NCBI GenBank assembly: GCA_023666945.1
Contig: JAMPAY010000004.1
Location: 62,001-126,000 of the forward strand
DNA length: 64,000 bases
From: Paludibacter sp.
GTDB taxonomy: Bacteria; Bacteroidota; Bacteroidia; Bacteroidales; Paludibacteraceae
Direction: 5' to 3'
Position numbers and translations under genes: made by a program. Below are positions 35,987-46,784 of this stretch, piece by piece; position 1 is the first letter of the stretch; every line of letters begins with the position of its first letter. The notes beneath the pieces were generated by a model, which saw only the letters and a program-made list of their open reading frames with translations, searched no databases and was not told the DNA's origin.

Positions 35987-37303
35987 ATGGCAAAAGCATT
36001 TCAAAAGATTTACACACAAATAACCGCCATCACCAAGGCTACTTGTTCGCTCAAGGCGCAAGGGGTGGGCAACGATGAGTTGGCTACTGTCAACGGTAAG
36101 TTGGCACAGGTGGTGAAAATTATGGGCGATGATGTTACGCTACAGGTGTTTGAGGGTACCGAGGGTATTCCTACCGATGCCGAAGTGGTTTTCTTGGGGA
36201 AAGCCCCCTCGCTGCGTGTCAGCGAGCAATTGGCAGGACGTTTCTTCAATGCCTATGGCGATCCCATTGACGGAGGACCGGAGGTGGAGGGTACGGAAGT
36301 GGAGATAGGTGGACCGTCGGTTAATCCTGTTCGCCGTAAACAACCGTCGGAACTGATTGCCACCGGTATTGCCGGTATAGACCTGAACAATACATTGGTT
36401 TCCGGACAGAAAATACCTTTCTTTGCCGATCCGGATCAGCCCTACAACCAAGTAATGGCGAATGTGGCACTACGTGCCCAAGCCGATAAAATTGTTTTGG
36501 GCGGTATGGGCTTGACCAACGATGACTATCTCTATTTTAAAAATGTATTTAGCAATGCAGGTGTGCTTGATCGTATCGTTTCTTTTGTTAATACTACCGA
36601 GAACCCACCTGTAGAACGTCTGCTTATTCCGGATATGGCACTTACGGCAGCCGAGTATTTTGCCGTAGAGAAAAACGAGAAAGTATTGGTATTGCTTACC
36701 GATATGACGCTCTATGCCGATGCGCTTGCAATCGTGAGCAACCGTATGGATCAGATTCCGTCGAAAGACTCAATGCCCGGTTCGCTTTATTCGGACTTGG
36801 CAAAGATTTATGAGAAAGCAGTACAATTCCCCGCAGGCGGATCGATAACGATTATTGCCGTTACAACTTTGTCAGGCGGTGATATTACACATGCAATCCC
36901 GGATAATACGGGTTATATTACAGAAGGACAGTTGTACTTACGTCGTGATTCGGATATCGGTAAGGTTATTGTAGACCCGTTCCGCTCCTTGTCACGACTG
37001 AAACAATTGGTTGCCGGCAAGAAAACGCGCGAAGATCATCCGCAGGTTATGAATGCTGCCGTTCGTTTGTATGCCGATGCTGCCAATGCAAAAACGAAGT
37101 TAGAGAACGGTTTCGACTTGACCAACTATGATGAACGTTGCTTGTCGTTTGCTAAAGACTATTCCGATCGTATTTTGGCTATAGATGTTAATATCAATAC
37201 TACCGAGATGTTGGATGTGGCATGGCAATTATTTGCTAAACACTTCAAGCCGGAAGAGGTGAACATCAAGCAGACATTGGTTGATAAGTATTGGGGCAAA
37301 TAA
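35987..37303 (+). CDS. ntpB: V-type ATPase regulatory subunit B
   Basis: 438 residues. Non-catalytic partner of A in the A3B3 head. It follows the B-subunit layout (TGIAGIDLNNTLVSGQKIPFF in the place where A has its P-loop) and lacks a Walker A motif, as expected. The tail PEEVNIKQTLVDKYWG is typical. Preceded by the restriction-modification pair and followed after 9 bases by ntpD. Confidence 0.94.
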   Translation: MAKAFQKIYTQITAITKATCSLKAQGVGNDELATVNGKLAQVVKIMGDDVTLQVFEGTEGIPTDAEVVFLGKAPSLRVSEQLAGRFFNAYGDPIDGGPEVEGTEVEIGGPSVNPVRRKQPSELIATGIAGIDLNNTLVSGQKIPFFADPDQPYNQVMANVALRAQADKIVLGGMGLTNDDYLYFKNVFSNAGVLDRIVSFVNTTENPPVERLLIPDMALTAAEYFAVEKNEKVLVLLTDMTLYADALAIVSNRMDQIPSKDSMPGSLYSDLAKIYEKAVQFPAGGSITIIAVTTLSGGDITHAIPDNTGYITEGQLYLRRDSDIGKVIVDPFRSLSRLKQLVAGKKTREDHPQVMNAAVRLYADAANAKTKLENGFDLTNYDERCLSFAKDYSDRILAIDVNINTTEMLDVAWQLFAKHFKPEEVNIKQTLVDKYWGK

Positions 37304-37312
37304 CGGATAAGT

Positions 37313-37930
37313 ATGGCTATTGCATTTCAATATAATAAAACATCGTTGCAAGGCTTGGAGAAGAACCTTAAAATGCGGCAACGTGCATTGCCTACCTTGA
37401 AGAACAAGGAGTCGGCGTTGCGCATGGAGGTGAAAAAGGCTAAAGACGAAATAAAGCGTCTGGATAGCGAGGTGGAGCAACGCATTGCGGCATACGATCG
37501 GATGTTGGCTTTGTGGGGGGAATTCGATACCTCTTTGCTACATGTAGACGATGTGCGCATGAGTGTCCGGAAAATTGCCGGAGTGCGTGTGCCTGTATTG
37601 GACGAAGTGATTTATTCCACCAAAGAGTTCAGTTTGTTTTCGTCTCCTAAATGGTATGCCGATGGCTTTGTGCAACTCAAAGAGTTGGCGCAGGTAGGTA
37701 TAGAGCAGGAGTTTTGCCGTGCCAAACTGCAATTGTTGGAATATGCCCGTAAGAAATCCACACAGAAGGTGAATCTGTTTGAAAAGGTGCAGATTCCCGG
37801 TTATGAGGATGCTATCCGAAAAATCAAACGCTTTATGGAAGACGAGGAGAATCTTTCCAAATCTTCGCAGAAGATAGTGAAGAGCAAACGGGAAGCCGAG
37901 GCACTTGCCGAGGATGGTACTAATTCATAA
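37313..37930 (+). CDS. ntpD: V-type ATPase subunit D (central shaft)
   Basis: 205 residues. Long N- and C-terminal helices (about 15-75 and 140-195) that form the antiparallel coiled-coil rotor shaft; KTSLQGLEKNLKMRQRALP at the start is typical of subunit D. The usual partner, subunit F, is not recognisable in this operon. Nineteen bases separate it from ntpI. Confidence 0.9.
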   Translation: MAIAFQYNKTSLQGLEKNLKMRQRALPTLKNKESALRMEVKKAKDEIKRLDSEVEQRIAAYDRMLALWGEFDTSLLHVDDVRMSVRKIAGVRVPVLDEVIYSTKEFSLFSSPKWYADGFVQLKELAQVGIEQEFCRAKLQLLEYARKKSTQKVNLFEKVQIPGYEDAIRKIKRFMEDEENLSKSSQKIVKSKREAEALAEDGTNS

Positions 37931-37949
37931 CTTATAAAGATGTAAGTGT

Positions 37950-39794
37950 ATGATAACAAAAATGAAAAAATACACCTTTTTGGTCTTTCATCAGGAGTAT
38001 GAGCAGTTTTTGCTCCGATTGAGAGAGGCCGGGGTGGTGCATATAACCGAAAAGGCGGAAGGATTGGCTGACAATCCTATGCTCAATGAGCAGATTGCCT
38101 TTTGTCAGCGTCTGCGTAAGGCACAGACGGCTGTTGCGGCGTATGTTCCGCAAGGAACTGCTTTGCTGGAAGCCCCATGTGATGCTTTGGAAAATGCAGA
38201 ACAGCGATTGACGGAATTCGATGCAATGGTGGCTGAAAAAGCACAATTGGAACAAACATTGTCGGCAGTCAGCAGAGAAGCCCAACGCATGCAGGTGTGG
38301 GGAACTTTCTCCTCGGAGAAATTGGAGCAGTTGCAGCAAAACGGTTGGAATGTGCAGTTCTTTACGTGTGCGGCAAGCAAATATGATGCCGCATGGGAAA
38401 CATTGTACAACGCTTTTGTGGTGGCCGAACAGAGTGGAAATGTATATTTTGCTACGGTTAATCCTACCAACGAGGCTTTTGCATTGGAGGCTGAAGAAGT
38501 AAAACTCAATGAGCACGACTATACGCATCTTCTGACCGATGCGGAGGGTATACAGCACCTATTGGTGGCCAAGCAGGCTAAGTTGGAGGCATGGGCTATT
38601 GCTAATCTGCAATCGCTGCAAAAGGCGGCTGAGCAACAACAACAACGCATAGATTGGACACGGGTGCAACTCAGTACAGATTCGGTGGCTGACCATTCGC
38701 TCAAACTCTTGGAAGGATTCTGTCCGGAGGAATTGTCGGTTGAACTTAATCGTCGGTTGGATGCCGATAAGATTTACTACATAGAAGAAACACCCGACGA
38801 AACCGATGCTACACCGGTCAAGTTGAAGAACAATTTCTTTGCGCGCTTGTTCGAACCCATTACGCGACTCTATTCTCTGCCGAATTATATGGAAATAGAC
38901 CCGACGGCATTCTTCGCACCGTTTTTCATGCTCTTCTTCGGATTGTGTTTGGGAGACGGAGGTTACGGTTTGTTGGTATTGTTGGCAGGCGTTTTCTTAC
39001 TATGGAAGAAACCCTCTATGAAAGATTGGGGATGGTTGGCTGTCTTTATGGGAATTTCCACCATGGTAGTGGGTATTCTGACGGGTATGTTCTTTGGTAT
39101 CGAATTAGAGAAAGTAGCCTTCCTGAAGCCTGTACGTCAGTATTTCATAACGGATAATAACTTTAAGGAAGCATGTCATGGTTATAGTCCGATGATGGTC
39201 TTTGCAATCTGTATCGGTATCTTTCAAATTCTGTTTGCCATGGGCTTCAAGGTGGTAAAGATTACTTTACAGAAGGGCTTCAAATATGCGCTTTACGACT
39301 TGGCTTGGCTCATATTTTTGGTTGACTGTATCGTAATGCTTGTTCCGATGCTCACCGGTAATCCGTTTGTGGCAGGTGTGCAATATACGTTGTATGCTAT
39401 TGCAGGGCTTTGTGCATTGCTCATATTGTTCTATTCCAATCCCGACCGCAAATTCTTGGTATTGAATATCGGTAGCGGTTTGTGGGGTACGTACAATATG
39501 GCATCGGGCTTGTTGGGCGATGTATTGTCCTATATTCGTTTGTTTGCTTTGGGTTTGGCAGGCGGTATATTGGGCAATGTGTTCAACCAATTGGCTTTAC
39601 AGGTAGGTGGCGGATTGCCCGCATGGATAGGTTGGCTGCCTATGGTGCTTATCATGGTGTTCGGACATGGACTCAATTTTGCGTTGGCACTGATTAGTTC
39701 GGTAGTACACCCATTGCGACTCACTTTTGTTGAATTTTATAAAAATGCCGGATTCGAAGGCGGGGGACAGGAATATCGTCCTTTCAAAAAATAA
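37950..39794 (+). CDS. ntpI: V-type ATPase subunit I (membrane stator, a-type)
   Basis: 614 residues. The N-terminal half is a cytoplasmic coiled-coil arm, and the C-terminal half (from about residue 310) has seven or eight membrane helices. It contains the family segments FFGLCLGDGGYGL, ASGLLGDVLSYIRLFALGLA (with the conserved half-channel Arg) and HGLNFALALISSVVHPLRL. It carries ions to and from the K ring and anchors the peripheral stalks. Length is slightly short of the family mean (about 650). Confidence 0.93.
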   Translation: MITKMKKYTFLVFHQEYEQFLLRLREAGVVHITEKAEGLADNPMLNEQIAFCQRLRKAQTAVAAYVPQGTALLEAPCDALENAEQRLTEFDAMVAEKAQLEQTLSAVSREAQRMQVWGTFSSEKLEQLQQNGWNVQFFTCAASKYDAAWETLYNAFVVAEQSGNVYFATVNPTNEAFALEAEEVKLNEHDYTHLLTDAEGIQHLLVAKQAKLEAWAIANLQSLQKAAEQQQQRIDWTRVQLSTDSVADHSLKLLEGFCPEELSVELNRRLDADKIYYIEETPDETDATPVKLKNNFFARLFEPITRLYSLPNYMEIDPTAFFAPFFMLFFGLCLGDGGYGLLVLLAGVFLLWKKPSMKDWGWLAVFMGISTMVVGILTGMFFGIELEKVAFLKPVRQYFITDNNFKEACHGYSPMMVFAICIGIFQILFAMGFKVVKITLQKGFKYALYDLAWLIFLVDCIVMLVPMLTGNPFVAGVQYTLYAIAGLCALLILFYSNPDRKFLVLNIGSGLWGTYNMASGLLGDVLSYIRLFALGLAGGILGNVFNQLALQVGGGLPAWIGWLPMVLIMVFGHGLNFALALISSVVHPLRLTFVEFYKNAGFEGGGQEYRPFKK

Positions 39795-39831
39795 TGCTTA
39801 CGACGGCAATCATTGATAATAAATAACATAA

Positions 39832-40344
<513 letters not shown>

Positions 40345-40370
40345 TCAGAGCAACAGAGGCTATATGTATG

Positions 40371-40405
40371 AGCGAGAGGCTATATGCTTCTCGCTTATTA
40401 TTTTG
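40371..40405 (+). terminator. Terminator of the V-ATPase operon
   Basis: AGCGAGAGGC / GCTTCTCGCT, a 10-bp stem with one G-U pair and a TATAT loop, then TATTATTTT. It begins 27 bases after the ntpK stop. Confidence 0.75.
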
Positions 40406-40540
40406 TATGCTCTTATTGTGTATTGCAATGTGCTAAAACTTAGCCCATAAAAGTGCTACATATAGTAATCGCTATGGTATTTTTCTGTACAATTATAGTA
40501 TAAAATGCGTAAAGATGATAGGAATCCTCGTTTTTTTAAT

Positions 40541-40548
40541 TAACTTTG
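40541..40548 (+). promoter_or_regulatory. Likely -7 box of the type I restriction operon
   Basis: TAACTTTG, 80 bases before hsdM. No TTG at the expected -33 distance, so only moderate support. Confidence 0.5.
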
Positions 40549-40628
40549 CATTGTCACTTTGAGACACGTCATAATTATAGATATTCAACACAAAACCAAA
40601 GAAACAATATATACAATATACATAGCAT

Positions 40629-42242
40629 ATGGCAAAGAAAACCACCAAAGAAACTATTTTGAATATCGATGATATTCTGTTCAAATGTCGTGATATACTG
40701 CGCAACGCGCGCAATTCAGGTTCGTTCTTTGAGAAACGCGACCTGATGCTGACTCTTATCTTTCTGCGCTTTATAGGTGAGAAATATGACGAGGGTGTAC
40801 TCGCCTTGCGCAACAAACTGATTGCCGAGGGGCTTAATCCCGACGATCCCGACATTTTTGCCGCGTTCTTCTTGGATGCTTCCTTTGCCGACGGTACCTT
40901 TCCGCTTCCCGAAGAGTCTCGCTGGAGTACACTGATTAACAAACCTGCAGCCGAACTCAATGTGGCACTCGATACCGCCCTCAAACAGATTGCTACCGAT
41001 GTGCCCGAACTGCGTGGCTGCTTCGTAGAAGGCACATTCACCACCCGCAACCTTGCGCCCAACGACATTAAGAAATTGGTGGATGAAATCAATAAGATCT
41101 CACATAAGCAGTTCGGCACACACCGCGACCTGATTGGCTATGTATACGAGTATTTCCTCAAGGAATTTGCGGTCAATGCCACCAAAGAAGAAGGGGAGTT
41201 CTACACGCCACATGATATAGTGAAACTCATAGCCACCTGCATACAGCCTTTCGAGGGGACTATCTACGACCCTTGTTGCGGTTCGGGCGGTATGTTTGTG
41301 CAGAGTACAGATATTATCAAAGCCAAGCAAGGTGACATCAGCCGCGTCAATATCTATGGTCAAGAGAAAGAACCTGCCACCTACCGCCTTGCCAAAATGA
41401 ACCTGGCATTGCGCGGTATCAGCCACAATCTGGGTGCGGAGGCAGAGAACACTTTCGCCAAAGACCTACACAAAGGTTTGTACTTCGACTATATCATGAC
41501 CAACCCACCTTTCAACCTCAAAGGATGGTATAATGATAATTTGGCAACCGACCCGCGCTGGGCGCAGTTTGCTTTACCGCCTGAGAGCAACGCCAATTAT
41601 GCATGGATATTGCATATGCTGAGCCACCTCAAACCGACATCGGGTGTGGCGGGTTTTCTGCTTGCCAACGGCGCGTTGGGCGACAATGATGGTACCGCAC
41701 CGCTCATTCGCCGACAACTATTGGAGCAAGACCGAGTAGAAGCCATCATCGTGCTGCCACGAGAGTTGTTTATCACCACGGATATCAGTGTTACGTTGTG
41801 GATACTCAACATGAACAAGCAAGGCGACAACACGCTGCGTAACCGCACAGGGGAAGTACTGTTTATGGACTTGCGCAGTTGGACAGCACCCGAATACAAC
41901 AACGCAGTGAAGAACCAACAGAAGAAGAAGTTTGCGCTGACGGATACACAGATAGAGCGTGCCGCTGCCATTTACCATACTTGGCAACAAACAGGCATTG
42001 ATGGTACACACTATGCCGAGCCTGAACTATATCGTTCTGTCGGTATCGAAGAGATTGCCCGAAACAACTACAGCCTTGTTCCAAGTCGCTATATAGAGTT
42101 TGTAGATAGAGACGCCCATATTGATTATGATACAACCCTGCGCGAAGCCGCACGATCTGTCTCCGACCTCCTCCACCGCCACGAGGACAATATCCAACAC
42201 ATCAAAGATGCTTTCAATGCTTTAGGATATGAATGCAAATAA
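40629..42242 (+). CDS. hsdM: Type I restriction-modification methyltransferase subunit M
   Basis: 537 residues. The N-terminal helical domain (HsdM_N) is followed by EFYTPHDIVKL at about 190, the SAM-binding DPCCGSGG (214-221) and the catalytic NPPF (292-295) for N6-adenine methylation. It forms M2S with HsdS, and M2R2S with HsdR at 46785. GC-richer and with different codon choice from the three genes that follow. It overlaps the next frame by 14 bases. Confidence 0.94.
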   Translation: MAKKTTKETILNIDDILFKCRDILRNARNSGSFFEKRDLMLTLIFLRFIGEKYDEGVLALRNKLIAEGLNPDDPDIFAAFFLDASFADGTFPLPEESRWSTLINKPAAELNVALDTALKQIATDVPELRGCFVEGTFTTRNLAPNDIKKLVDEINKISHKQFGTHRDLIGYVYEYFLKEFAVNATKEEGEFYTPHDIVKLIATCIQPFEGTIYDPCCGSGGMFVQSTDIIKAKQGDISRVNIYGQEKEPATYRLAKMNLALRGISHNLGAEAENTFAKDLHKGLYFDYIMTNPPFNLKGWYNDNLATDPRWAQFALPPESNANYAWILHMLSHLKPTSGVAGFLLANGALGDNDGTAPLIRRQLLEQDRVEAIIVLPRELFITTDISVTLWILNMNKQGDNTLRNRTGEVLFMDLRSWTAPEYNNAVKNQQKKKFALTDTQIERAAAIYHTWQQTGIDGTHYAEPELYRSVGIEEIARNNYSLVPSRYIEFVDRDAHIDYDTTLREAARSVSDLLHRHEDNIQHIKDAFNALGYECK

Positions 42243-43386
42243 AACAATAGCCAAAATGAGAACAGAAAAACAAATAGTTAGCGATAACTCACAATTATAT
42301 AATCGCATTGTAGCATTATTAGAACAGTCTCGTAAGACTGTCAAAACAGCAGTCAATCTATCTATGGTATATACCTATTTTGAGATAGGGCGTATGATTG
42401 TAGAGAATGAGCAGAATGGGAAAGAGCGTGCTGAGTATGGGAAGGAAACACTCAAAACCCTTTCCGTGAAACTTACGGAGAAATTCGGGAAGGGGTTCTC
42501 TGCCGATAATTTGCAAAATATGCGTAATTTCTATCGTATTTATACAACGAAACAGATTTCCGAGAAGGTGTCTCGTAAATCTTCTCGGAATGCCCAGTCT
42601 GCACCTACAAAATCTTTAGAAAAACATGCAACTATTGACAACAATTCTACGATTTCGTGCGCATCACAAGCCGAAAAAGTATTTACATTAAGTTGGTCGC
42701 ACTATTTGTTTCTAATGCGGATTAGCAACCCAGAGGAACGGAATTTTTATGAGATAGAAGCACATACGAACGATTGGTCGCTTTCGGAACTGAAACGGCA
42801 ATTCAATTCGGGGCTATACGAACGGTTGGCATTGAGTAAGAACAAGGAAGAAGTAATTGCGTTGAGCAGACAAGGGCAGATTGTAGAAAAGGCTGCCGAT
42901 ATTGTGAAAGACCCATATATTTTAGAGTTTCTTGGTTTACCCGAATTGCCAAGATATTCTGAAACCGACCTTGAAAACAAGATAATAGACCACTTGCAAA
43001 CTTTCTTGCTTGAATTAGGTAAGGGTTTCACATTTGTTGAACGGCAAGCAAGATTCACATACGATGAAGAACATTTTAGGGTTGACCTCGTATTCTACAA
43101 TCGACTTCTACGATGCTTTGTGCTTTTTGACCTCAAAATAGGAGAATTGAAACATCAAGACATTGGACAAATGCAAATGTATGTCAACTACTACGACCGC
43201 AAAGTGAAATTGGAAGATGAAAATCCTACAATTGGTATTCTGCTCTGTAAAGACAAAAAGCAGTCTATTGTGGAAATGACGCTGCCACTTGACAACACCC
43301 AGATATTTGCGAGCAAGTATATGGAAGTACTACCCAGCAAAGAAATGCTACAAGAATTATTAAAAGACAAAGAGATAATGGGATAA
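42229..43386 (+). CDS. DUF1016 / YhcG-family PD-(D/E)XK nuclease
   Basis: 385 residues if the ATG at 42229 is used; an in-frame ATG at 42256 (after the hsdM stop) is equally possible. N-terminal DUF1016_N helical domain (about 20-190, with YFEIGRMIVENEQ) and a C-terminal nuclease domain with Asp286 in RVDLVFY and Asp301-x-Lys303 in LFDLKIGEL, a PD-(D/E)XK variant. A Ser/Lys-rich linker at about 110-145 (KSSRNAQSAPTK) is unusual. YhcG genes often sit in type I RM loci; their role is not established but nuclease or recombination functions are proposed. AT-rich relative to hsdM. Confidence 0.88.
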   Translation: MNANKTIAKMRTEKQIVSDNSQLYNRIVALLEQSRKTVKTAVNLSMVYTYFEIGRMIVENEQNGKERAEYGKETLKTLSVKLTEKFGKGFSADNLQNMRNFYRIYTTKQISEKVSRKSSRNAQSAPTKSLEKHATIDNNSTISCASQAEKVFTLSWSHYLFLMRISNPEERNFYEIEAHTNDWSLSELKRQFNSGLYERLALSKNKEEVIALSRQGQIVEKAADIVKDPYILEFLGLPELPRYSETDLENKIIDHLQTFLLELGKGFTFVERQARFTYDEEHFRVDLVFYNRLLRCFVLFDLKIGELKHQDIGQMQMYVNYYDRKVKLEDENPTIGILLCKDKKQSIVEMTLPLDNTQIFASKYMEVLPSKEMLQELLKDKEIMG

Positions 43387-43439
43387 ATAATCCGTCAAAC
43401 AGAACTCATAAAAGCACAATTAGATGATAAAGAATAAGT

Positions 43440-44591
43440 ATGGAAAAGAAAGGTTGTGAAGATATGCTTTCAGAATGTACAGATAGTCATATGCAGGACA
43501 TGTGCAGGTCTTGTAATGTGCCAATCGTTAGACTGGGAGATTACATAACCCAAAGGCGTGAAAAAAATAAAGATTATCATGTACCCATTCGAGGGGTTAC
43601 GCGAGATGGATTTATTGCACCAAAACAAGATGGTGACTTGTCAATGTATAATGTATTTTATCGGTATGATTTTGTATTTAACCCTGCAAGAATGGAGATA
43701 AACTCTATTGCTCTCAATACTGAATGGGACAAAGCCATCTGTTCTTCTTTATATGAAGTGTTCTATGTTAATGATACCAGTGTTTTACTACCACAATATC
43801 TGAACTTGTATCTGAAAAGAGACGAATTTGCAAGATATTGTAAATTTGATGCTATTGGATCTGCAAGAAATTATTACAGAGTATATAATATAGCAGAAGT
43901 CTGCATCCCTCTCCCCTCCATAGAGGTGCAGCGGGAGTTGGTGGCAGTGTATGAAGGATTGAAGCATTTGGCAGAAACCAACGAAGCCATGCTCACCCCT
44001 CTCGCCCAAGCCTGCGAAGCCTTTATCGTGGACTGTAAAAAACAATACCCAACACACAAATTAGGAGAGTATATAGAGGAATGTGATGAGCGCAATACAA
44101 GTGGGGAAATTACACTATCACAAGGCATATCTAACCTAAAATATTTCCAAACACCAAAACAAGTAGCAGAGAATTCTAAATCTGATAAAATAGTTCGCAA
44201 AGGACAATTCGCATACAACCGTGCTACAACTCGTAATGGAGAGAAAATTTCTATTGCATATAGAGAAGAAGAAGATTGTACTGTTTCTTCTGCATATGGT
44301 GTATTCTACATAACGAATGAAAATAATTTGTTGCCACAATACTTAATGTTATTCTTTAAGCGTGCCGAGTTTGACCGTTTTGCAAGGTGGCGCTCAGAAG
44401 GAAGTGCGCATGAGTTCTTTACATTTGATATGATGTACAGTGTTCAAATACCACTTCCTCCAATCACAGTGCAGCAAAAAATAGTAGAGTTGTATCAGTG
44501 TTACGAGGAGTGCAAACGCATCGCCACAGAGGCAAGAGAACAACTAAAAACCATATGCCCAGCATTGGTGCAGAAGGTCACTAATTCATAA
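43440..44591 (+). CDS. hsdS: Type I restriction specificity subunit S
   Basis: 383 residues with two target-recognition domains (about 30-150 and 205-325), each followed by a similar conserved helix region: IPLPSIEVQRELVAVY and IPLPPITVQQKIVELY. Each recognition domain reads half of a bipartite DNA target. The first 25 residues contain several cysteines (CTDSHMQDMCRSC) before RLGDYI and may be non-native or a late start. No second hsdS cassette or inverted repeat is seen near by, so target switching by inversion is not indicated here. Confidence 0.9.
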   Translation: MEKKGCEDMLSECTDSHMQDMCRSCNVPIVRLGDYITQRREKNKDYHVPIRGVTRDGFIAPKQDGDLSMYNVFYRYDFVFNPARMEINSIALNTEWDKAICSSLYEVFYVNDTSVLLPQYLNLYLKRDEFARYCKFDAIGSARNYYRVYNIAEVCIPLPSIEVQRELVAVYEGLKHLAETNEAMLTPLAQACEAFIVDCKKQYPTHKLGEYIEECDERNTSGEITLSQGISNLKYFQTPKQVAENSKSDKIVRKGQFAYNRATTRNGEKISIAYREEEDCTVSSAYGVFYITNENNLLPQYLMLFFKRAEFDRFARWRSEGSAHEFFTFDMMYSVQIPLPPITVQQKIVELYQCYEECKRIATEAREQLKTICPALVQKVTNS

Positions 44592-44667
44592 TTGATGTGG
44601 TATGCATAACGAACAAAATATTTGGATTGTATATTTATTGATATTTAACTTGTAGGAGATAAAAAAT

Positions 44668-46674
44668 ATGGTAGATAATGGCAGGAAAATGATTGCGTCA
44701 TTGGCTTTATTTAGACAATTATATAGAAACGAAAGTACGGACACACTTGTCCTTTTAAGCGATTTTATAAAGTTAATTATTAAGAATCACAATTTGTATA
44801 TCTTTACCGCTTCAGACATTAGGAATCGACTCTACACAGAATATAATTTTTCTATTCCTGACACCGTTGTTGAATCTGCATTAAAAAAGTTCTGCAACAA
44901 ACAATTTGGGAATTACCGTATCAAAGAAAATGTTGTTTTTCCAAGCGAAAATACTTGCACTATCGAAGACAGCAATAATGAAATTATCAATAAACTAATC
45001 ACCTATATTGAAGATAGAAAAAATATCAATCTATCTTCTTCTGAAAAGGAAGAGATAGTACAATCTTTTTGTGAATTCATTATAGAGGACACTACACAAA
45101 TAAAATATGCCGACTATATAAGTGCGTTTTTAATTGAATGTCAAAATGATAATAATATCAGAGAACAACTTAAATCTATTAAAGAAGGGGTTATATTGTA
45201 TACAGGTATAAAATACAATGATAATATCTCAGAAGTAGGAAGTTGGAAAAACAATTTCACTATTTACCTTGAACAGGAAATGCTTTTCCATTTTGTTGGA
45301 TACAACGGAGACCTATATAAACGATTATTTGATGATTTTATTGAGTTAGTACGTGAGGTAAACAGAAAAGCAAAAACGGAAATCATCAAATTAAGGTACT
45401 TTCCAGAAGTAGAATCTAATATTAACAAATTCTTTTCTATTGCACAAAGAATTACCGATGGAAAAGAAACATTAGATCCATCGAATACGGCTATGGTCGA
45501 AATTACAAATGGGTGTGCAGATGGAACAGATGTTTTAACCAAGAAATCTCATTTTTACGATTTATTAAACAAGTCGTTGATTCAAGTATCTGATGAGATA
45601 TACATCAGTGATAAAGAAAACATCCCGTATAATATTTATACGAAAGACAAGGAAAATGAACTCATTCAAAATATACCTGATTGTAGCATTGAGTCTATCC
45701 AACAGAGCCTAACTTTTGTCAATTACATTAATATATGCAGAAAAAGTAAATGTACTAGTTTTGAACGTTCAAAATGTATATTATTAACAGGCAATAGTAC
45801 TACATTAAAAGTTGATTCCTCTCTCAAAGAAAATGGATATGTACCTTATACAACAACCCTTGATTTTATTACAAATAGAATATGGCGAAAACTGAATAAA
45901 GGGTTCGGGGATAATAAATACCCCAAATCATTTGATGTGATTACAAAAGCACAAATTGTTTTAGCATCTCATATTGCAGGCTCTGTTTCAAAAGAATTTG
46001 AAAAAATAAAACAAGATTTTGCAAATGGAAGAATTACAAAAGAGCTAGCCGCACAAACCTTAGTTAGTCTAAAAGAGCAAGTTTTGAAACCAGAAGATAT
46101 AAATTCTGAAAATACAAACCATGCTTTGATAACTATTAGTGACGCAGAAAGAGGTAAAAGAGAGTTGGAGAATCAACGCTATGAATTAAAATTAGCACGC
46201 GAAGAAAATGAAGTTATAAAAAAAGAAAAAAGACGAGAGGAAGAGAAAAACAAATTGACCGCGGATGCTTTATTCGCTACGAATAGAGAATTATTGAATG
46301 AACGCATTAACAGATTACAAATAGAACTCAATAAAAAAGAAAAAGTAGATAAAAAATGTAAGATATGGAATAAAATAATACTCATAATAAACATAGTATT
46401 GCCAATTATTTTAATCGCAATTATATGTATACTCATACGCTATTTTTCATGGGATATTATGGAGCAATGGACATATATTTTGTCCTTATTAGTTTGGGTA
46501 TTACAGTATGTGTTTTGTGTAATTATAGGGCACAGTTTCAACCCTGAAGTTGCACTTGCCAAAATAAATAAATATATCAAAGATCGATTATATCAAAAAT
46601 ACGAAGTCAAGGAAGCGGAAATAGATAGATTAAAGACTCTAACATCAGTGGAATCTACAAATAATATCATTTGA
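44668..46674 (+). CDS. Uncharacterised protein: winged-helix-like, PIN-like and coiled-coil regions with two C-terminal membrane helices
   Basis: 668 residues, not recognised as a named family. From the N-terminus: a helical region of winged-helix type (about 20-95, with FTASDIRNRLYTEYNFSIP); a middle region (about 195-410) that begins with a strand NFTIYLEQEMLF and ends CILLTGNSTTLK..YTTTLDFITNRIW, the order seen in PIN-like RNase folds though with Glu where Asp is usual; a charged coiled coil (about 490-560); and two membrane helices (about 567-592 and 602-621), then a basic tail. Very AT-rich. Its place between hsdS and hsdR suggests a defence accessory or effector; this is inference. Confidence 0.75.
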   Translation: MVDNGRKMIASLALFRQLYRNESTDTLVLLSDFIKLIIKNHNLYIFTASDIRNRLYTEYNFSIPDTVVESALKKFCNKQFGNYRIKENVVFPSENTCTIEDSNNEIINKLITYIEDRKNINLSSSEKEEIVQSFCEFIIEDTTQIKYADYISAFLIECQNDNNIREQLKSIKEGVILYTGIKYNDNISEVGSWKNNFTIYLEQEMLFHFVGYNGDLYKRLFDDFIELVREVNRKAKTEIIKLRYFPEVESNINKFFSIAQRITDGKETLDPSNTAMVEITNGCADGTDVLTKKSHFYDLLNKSLIQVSDEIYISDKENIPYNIYTKDKENELIQNIPDCSIESIQQSLTFVNYINICRKSKCTSFERSKCILLTGNSTTLKVDSSLKENGYVPYTTTLDFITNRIWRKLNKGFGDNKYPKSFDVITKAQIVLASHIAGSVSKEFEKIKQDFANGRITKELAAQTLVSLKEQVLKPEDINSENTNHALITISDAERGKRELENQRYELKLAREENEVIKKEKRREEEKNKLTADALFATNRELLNERINRLQIELNKKEKVDKKCKIWNKIILIINIVLPIILIAIICILIRYFSWDIMEQWTYILSLLVWVLQYVFCVIIGHSFNPEVALAKINKYIKDRLYQKYEVKEAEIDRLKTLTSVESTNNII

Positions 46675-46784
46675 TATTTTAATGATGATTCACCATTTTA
46701 TAAACTTCCTTTCCCTCGTTTTAGCATGTAGTTACTACCTTATGCGACCTACACCAATAAAAGTAACAAAATAAATAATAACAT

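Noticed and set aside
43440..44591. Invertible or phase-variable hsdS system
   Set aside because: No second specificity gene, recombinase or inverted repeats around hsdS were found in the window.
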